Positions 58,848 through 64,000 of a DNA stretch of 64,000 nt are shown piece by piece. The notes beneath the pieces were generated by a model that was not told the DNA's origin, did no database searches, and saw only the letters and a list, made by a program, of their open reading frames with translations. Positions within the stretch are counted from its first letter, which is position 1, and each line of letters begins with the position of its first letter. Made by a program: the position numbers and the translations under genes. This DNA comes from Ashinkailepas kermadecensis (Eukaryota; Arthropoda; Thecostraca; Neolepadidae): the NCBI GenBank assembly GCA_034440615.1, contig JAOTOM010004740.1:98501-162500 (forward strand). The letters are read 5' to 3'.

Positions 58848-58891
58848 AAAAGCTGGGTTTTACACTTTTTGATCCAGCTTAGCGCACACAA

Positions 58892-59658
58892 GTCTGTCGT
58901 GTATTATATCTTAAGGAATAGGCAGCTCTGTGGCCTGGCGAGTTCCTAGAACCTTCTTGAGGTACTCGTCTATTAGCATTAACATTAACATTGAAAACTG
59001 AGCAATGAAGCATTTTTTGTCGGAAATATAAATCGCCTTGCTGGTTGGGATTAGCAAAGACCAATTTTTGTAAGCTCAATTGCTTGAAGCTGCAATTATC
59101 CATATACTTTACATACAGCTGTTTTGTCTGTGATCTGTGATGATGATGATGACTTTACATACAGCTGTTTTGTCACTTGATCTGTGATGTCAATAATTTT
59201 TAATGGGATTCAAAAGAGGGCTAGGCTTCTTACAATTTCGTCTAAGGAAGTCCTTTAATATTTGGGTGCACTGTAGATCCGTCACTGAACCTCTAACAGT
59301 GTTCTGACAAGTAAATATGGGCGGTGCTAGAGCTGACCGAGTCGGTTGGGCAGTCGTGCCCGTAGGCGGTCAGCCCGGGTGGATTGCTTGATCTCCCTAA
59401 ATGTGGTAGACATATTACCCATGCATGATAAAGGTGAATATCTTGATTGTTCGTGGGTGGAGTGTGCAGGCGCATGGCATGTGCTGGGAAGAGGCATACA
59501 TGCATACGTCGTATTGCTCCCGGTTCCTAATCGTGCCCACCCCTGATATCCTCGCAAAGTTTCATAATTTAAAACCAAAATTTAGCTTCTTTGAAAAATC
59601 GCATGCAAAAACTGCCTCGGTGCTCTTTTCGGTCAAACCGTGCGTGATAGGTGCATAT

Positions 59659-59695
<37 letters not shown>

Positions 59696-60115
59696 GTCCG
59701 CCACCCAAGATCAGGTGACCAGAGTGCCCCTCCCCTTACCCAACGACTGCAAGTACCTTACGTTAACACCATAAAATAAACAGTAAAGTCGCGGCACTCC
59801 CAGCTAAGAGATGGAAAACAAATAAACGAGCATAAAAGCACCCAGTGTTAGAGCAATAAAACTAGCAATAAAGAATGCTGAAAGTAGTCATACCCAAAGG
59901 AGGCATATGACTGGCCCTATATCCATCCCAAAGAGAAGTTGAGGCCTAAACTATAATGTTAGTAGCTGGTTTGTGACGAGATGATAGTAGGCACTCCTAA
60001 TTTGAAATGCATTTGTTTACTTAGGCTCCTCCCACAACTCCATCCAGCTAAGCATAAGCTTGTTGCTGGTGGAATGTGGGAGGAACTATGGTTGGGTGTT
60101 TTTCAGCTTCTATAT
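58892..60115. other. Non-coding interval with poly-T
   Basis: A run of about 34 T lies at 59660-59693; TTTACATACAGCTGTTTTGTC is duplicated at about 59107 and 59152. No gene recognised. Confidence 0.6.
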
Positions 60116-60121
60116 ATGGTT

Positions 60122-60345
<224 letters not shown>

Positions 60346-60531
60346 ACATACCTACATATGTGCATTCCCTGATTATTCAGATTATTCAGATTCAGTGCAT
60401 TCCCTGATTATTCAGTGGTGTTCTCCTTTATTTCTGAACATTATTAAATAATTATTAACATAACCGGCTGCAAGTTACAACTCGGATGCGAACATAACTT
60501 GGATTCAGTCGCAAAGCAGTATGTACAGTTT

Positions 60532-60936
60532 CAGTAGCGCAACCAGGGGGGGGCAAGGGGCCATGGCCCCCCCCGAATTTTTTGGGTGCCCGCTCCGAGC
60601 CAGGGGCCCGCTTCGCGGGCCCCTGGCTCGGAGTGGGCCACCCTACTCAAAGCCCTGGCTAGGGGCCCGCGAAGCGGATCTGTGACTCGAATCAGGGGCC
60701 CTTTGAACCAACTGAAAATCTGGGGGCCCGTTTTAACCAGGGCCCGCCTCGAACCGGGGCCCCTGATAAAGGAAAAGTGCTTTTATTTCTGCGAAGTTTT
60801 ACAAACATAGGGGCCCGCTCAAAAGTAAGTGCATGTTTTCCGCAGACTTGTTAAAAACATGAGGGGGGCCCGCTTGCGAGGGGGCCCGCTCTCCAACCTT
60901 GCCCCCCCGCGAACTGAAATCCCGGTTGCGCCACTG
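60532..60936. mobile_element. 405-bp hAT MITE with perfect 8-bp target duplication
   Basis: The ends CAGTAGCGCAACCAGG and (complement) CAGTGGCGCAACCGGG match at 14 of 16. TACAGTTT lies directly outside both ends (60524-60531 and 60937-60944). The interior is rich in GGGGCCCGC and contains a perfect 19-bp hairpin (60593-60611 with 60615-60633, loop TTC). No ORF of note. Confidence 0.9.
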
Positions 60937-60984
60937 TACAGTTTTACGACCATCTTCTATAGATGTATTAATTTGGCACCAGCT

Positions 60985-61238
60985 TATTTTGGCCAAATAT
61001 ATGTGGTACTGCACGGCACACATTCGGTAGTGCCGTCAGGTCAACTCTTCACTTCGTCCCGTAACAGGCCATTTGGGCCAAATATGTGTGGTACTGTACA
61101 CATACAGTAGTAGTGTCAGGTGAACTCTTCACCTCGTCCCGTAACAGGCCATTTGGGCCAAATATATGCGGTACTGTACTGCACAGATACAGTTGTGGTG
61201 TCAGGCCAGCTCGTCACCTCGTCCCGTAACAGACCATT
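60985..61238. repeat. About 80-bp tandem repeat, three copies
   Basis: TTTGGGCCAAATAT(A/G)TG(T/C)GGTACTG recurs at about 61070 and 61151, with a first, less exact copy near 60987, each followed by GTCAGG(T/C)(C/G)A(A/G)CTC and CGTCCCGTAAC. Confidence 0.88.
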
Positions 61239-62040
61239 TTTTGAATGCGCCGTTTCAGCAAGTCTAAATTGTGCCAGGGCACAAACTGTGCCAGGGCGCA
61301 AACTGTGTCAGGCACAGACTGTGCAGGGCACAGACGCCTTGCGTGTAGTTCCTCATCAATACAAAAGGAATAGTGTGCTGGTTTGTATTGCACTCATACC
61401 ACTTTTTAGTGGATCACAAGCACATCATGCTCTTTTACGACATACGTTTCGCTCAAGCCTAAATTGGCCAGGTTCAATTGTGTATTTTCATGGGCAAAAA
61501 AGCAATTTCAACCAATACATTAAACACTCTGATGTCATACACTGGCAGGTGGTGGCGTAATACGGGATACCAACTAGTACAAGAAGTGTATGTGACCTAA
61601 GCATGATTTATAACGATTTGTAACCTACGTATTTTAAAAGCAGAGCGCACGGACAGTGTGTAAGCGGTTGTCGTTCCTCTTTTGTCTATGGAGCATTCTA
61701 CCTTGTGAGGTCCATAATTTTGAACATCGACCAGAAATAGGTCTCTCAAATTCCCAAATAGGTCTCTAAAATACTCCCAAAATGGACGAGCATAACGTAG
61801 GACATTTTATACCTTCCATTGACATAATTAGCTAGGTTCAGGTTTCATTTATATTACTGTTCATGCCAATAGCATATATAACCTGAACCACGGCTACTTG
61901 GAACATGTAGTAAGGTTCAGGTCAATTGCTCTCACTACCAGCGCTGACACCAATTACCGATGACGTCATCAAGTTCCAGTAGTCCCGGCTTGTCGCTTAT
62001 GAAAAAGATGTGCTTATGCTAGGGAGGCGTTTAATTTTGT
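61239..62040. other. Non-coding interval
   Basis: GTGCCAGGGC(A/G)CA(A/G)ACT is repeated three to four times at 61270-61335. No gene recognised. Confidence 0.5.
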
Positions 62041-62043
62041 TTT

Positions 62044-62655
62044 CTAAAGTCATAAAGTCAGAAAGCGCTTAGACTTAATAAGAGCCACAAGGGCCCATCC
62101 AGTTAAGTCTGTAAATGGAAGATACCATAAGCACGGTAAAAAGGCCCACCCCAACCATCACCACATCCTTAAAGAAACCATCCACCAACATCCCACACAC
62201 CTATCAATGCCTATCTACCCTAGCTATTCAGCCCTATTTCCTTGATCCCTCTTAACACATGTGGATTGAATGCCTTACCAATAATTTTCAAATTGCATCC
62301 ATGCCTGCTTAAAGGGGTCTGTGCCGTGCACACTTACTTAGCATAAATCTCACCCCATCCATCACAAATTATAACTCAAAAGCAAGATTTTCCTGTCTAA
62401 AAAAATAGTCCACCCTACTTTTAAATACATTCAATGAGGAACTCTCCACAACATCAGCAGGCAGCCTATTCCACTGATCAACAACCCTTTGACTGAAGAC
62501 CTGTTGTCGCTTAACTGTCCTACACCTCAACCTGTCTAACCTGAATTGATGACCCCTATGTGATACTCTAAACCGAAGAGAATCATTCAAATTGACCTGA
62601 TCTAGCCCTTTAACAATTTTGTACATTTCAATCATGTCCCCCCTTAACTCCTATA
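62044..62655 (-). pseudogene. 3' end of a LINE (CR1/L2-like reverse transcriptase C-terminus plus 3' UTR)
   Basis: The minus-strand frame 62635-62369 encodes MIEMYKIVKGLDQV, HQFRLDRLRCRT, FSQRVVDQWNRLPADVV and NVFKSRVD, the conserved tail found at the end of ORF2 in many CR1/L2/RTE-like LINEs. The frame ends at a normal stop and about 320 bp of 3' UTR follows, ending in a CTTTATGACTTTAG tail. The 5' side is cut off at about 62655 (a TAG precedes it in frame), the usual 5' truncation. Confidence 0.85.
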
Positions 62656-63345
62656 CTTGAGTGAGTATATATATGTTTTGGAACATGAATGGAACAAAAC
62701 CCTGTTCATGCCGACTCAGTATGCAAGCTTTTATGTTCTCTGTCTCAAATCGTTTTTGCGGATGATGATTGATAGCGGTAGTACATTAGCAAGACTGCTG
62801 ACATGTTCTTGCATTGCGTGTTGTATTTTCGGTAGATATTTCTGGAAACGGACATACAATTTAAAAAAGAATATGCGACGATCGAACATTTTTTTTTGGG
62901 GGGGGGGGATCGAGTAATGGTTTCATGTTGATCAGGAACAAACCCCACTCGGCTTTTTACAGCCAAGGAGATAAGGTTGTAGCCTTTTTAGATTGCTCGG
63001 CGTTGGAGACAAAATGAAGGTCTGGAGGTTGGGGACACTCCAGCAACATGTACGACCTCTGATCGGCAGCATAATCGTCTGTAATGACAAAAACGCACTT
63101 GGTCGCCGGTCGTTCTAAAACACGACTAAGCTGAGACATAGCAGAGCTATGCTGCAAGATGACAGTCCAAATGTAACAGGGCTGGGGCTTCCAAACAGAA
63201 ATGTGACGAGTGTCGGTGGATGGGGCGGCTGGCACCCCACCCACCACTATGCTGCATAGTCGTCTTGGTCTGTGAGAGGCCAACTGCGACACACACGCTC
63301 ACAGCCGATGACAGCCCTGCGCCGGACGGTGAGGTCAAGTTATTC
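62656..63345. other. Non-coding interval
   Basis: No gene recognised. Confidence 0.45.
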
Positions 63346-63354
63346 ACTTGGGTG

Positions 63355-64000
63355 CTGCTGCACCACTCAAGGGCACCTCAGACGGGACACAGTCACTGTG
63401 TGGGGTCGGCCGGAACCCGAGCTCTGCCGCACCACTCAAGGGCACCTCAGGCGGGACACAGTTACTGTGTGGGGTCGGCCGGAACCCGAGCTCTGCCGCA
63501 CCACTCAAGGGCACCTCAGGCGGGACACAGTCACTGTGTGGGGTCGGCCGGAACCCGAACCTCGGCGGGACACAGTCACTGTGTGGGGTCGGCCGGAACC
63601 CGAGCTCTGCCGCACCACTCAAGGGCGCCTCAAGCGGGGCACAGTTACTGTGTGGGGTCGGCCGGAACCCGAGCTCTGCCGCACCACTCAAGGGCACCTC
63701 AGGCGGGACGCAGTCACTGTGTGGGGTCGGCCGGAACCCGAGCTCTGCCGCGCCACTCAAGGGCACCTCAGGCGGGACGCAGTCACTGTGTGGGGTCGGC
63801 CAGAACCCGAGCTCTGCCGCGCCACTCAAGGGCACCTCAGGCGGGACGCAGTTACTGTGTGGGGTCGGCCGGAACCCGAGCTCTGCCGCACCACTCAAGG
63901 GCACCTCAGGCGGGACGCAGTCACTGTGTGGGGTCGGCCAGAACCCGAGCTCTGCCGCGCCACTCAAGGGCACCTCAGGCGGGACGCAGTCACTGTGTGG
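63355..64000. repeat. 69-bp minisatellite running off the window end
   Basis: CACTCAAGGGCACCTCAG recurs every 69 bp (63364, 63433, 63502 and onward); one unit near 63555 is cut short. Since 69 is a multiple of three, a 209-codon minus-strand frame stays open with 23-residue repeats (SGAAELGFRPTPHSDCVPPE). No start context, signal or splice sites support a gene. Confidence 0.93.

Noticed and set aside
63344..63973. 209-codon ORF with 23-residue repeats
   Set aside because: A 69-bp minisatellite keeps the frame open trivially; there is no flanking gene structure.

Overview
The window looks like nuclear DNA of an arthropod, probably a crustacean (possibly a barnacle; that genus-level guess is inference). 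The evidence is two spliced genes with GT-AG introns: a clip-domain serine-protease homolog of the masquerade/PPAF2 type, an arthropod immune family, and glycine N-methyltransferase. The rest is dense in hAT-type elements, SINE and LINE pieces, microsatellites and many minisatellites. Nothing bacterial, phage-like or CRISPR-like is present.

Layout. 1-515 is a 67-bp minisatellite. 3292-6512 (minus) is the serine-protease homolog: four exons, intact, 479 aa, with minisatellites at its 3' end, in intron 2 and just upstream. 7557-13424 is a 5.9-kb element with hAT-like inverted ends and a perfect 8-bp target duplication, mostly filled by a 21-bp minisatellite that decays with distance. 14034-15320 is a second hAT-type element with a perfect 8-bp duplication and a related copy inside it. 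19.8-23.3 kb holds three minisatellites in series (76, 64 and about 18 bp). 23.6-26 kb has a degenerate TTAGG-like tract and MITE copies. 26337-31540 (plus) is a degraded four-exon hAT transposase gene with a duplicated exon. 32-45.5 kb is mostly non-coding, with a MITE, a SINE bounded by 13-bp duplications, foldbacks and a LINE fragment. 46375-53924 (minus) is glycine N-methyltransferase in six coding exons, intact. 54340-57690 is another probable hAT-type element full of decayed repeat. 58-64 kb holds microsatellites, a 405-bp hAT MITE with a perfect 8-bp duplication, the 3' end of a LINE and a 69-bp minisatellite that runs off the window.

The two host genes have no evident functional link: one is a secreted immune pseudo-protease, the other a cytosolic methyl-group enzyme. 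The main themes are tandem repeats that abut or cross gene boundaries (most notably around GNMT exon 3, where repeats carry splice-site-like motifs) and hAT-type elements whose interiors have turned into minisatellite. Exon boundaries were read from splice consensus, reading phase and family similarity known to me; no alignment or transcript was available.
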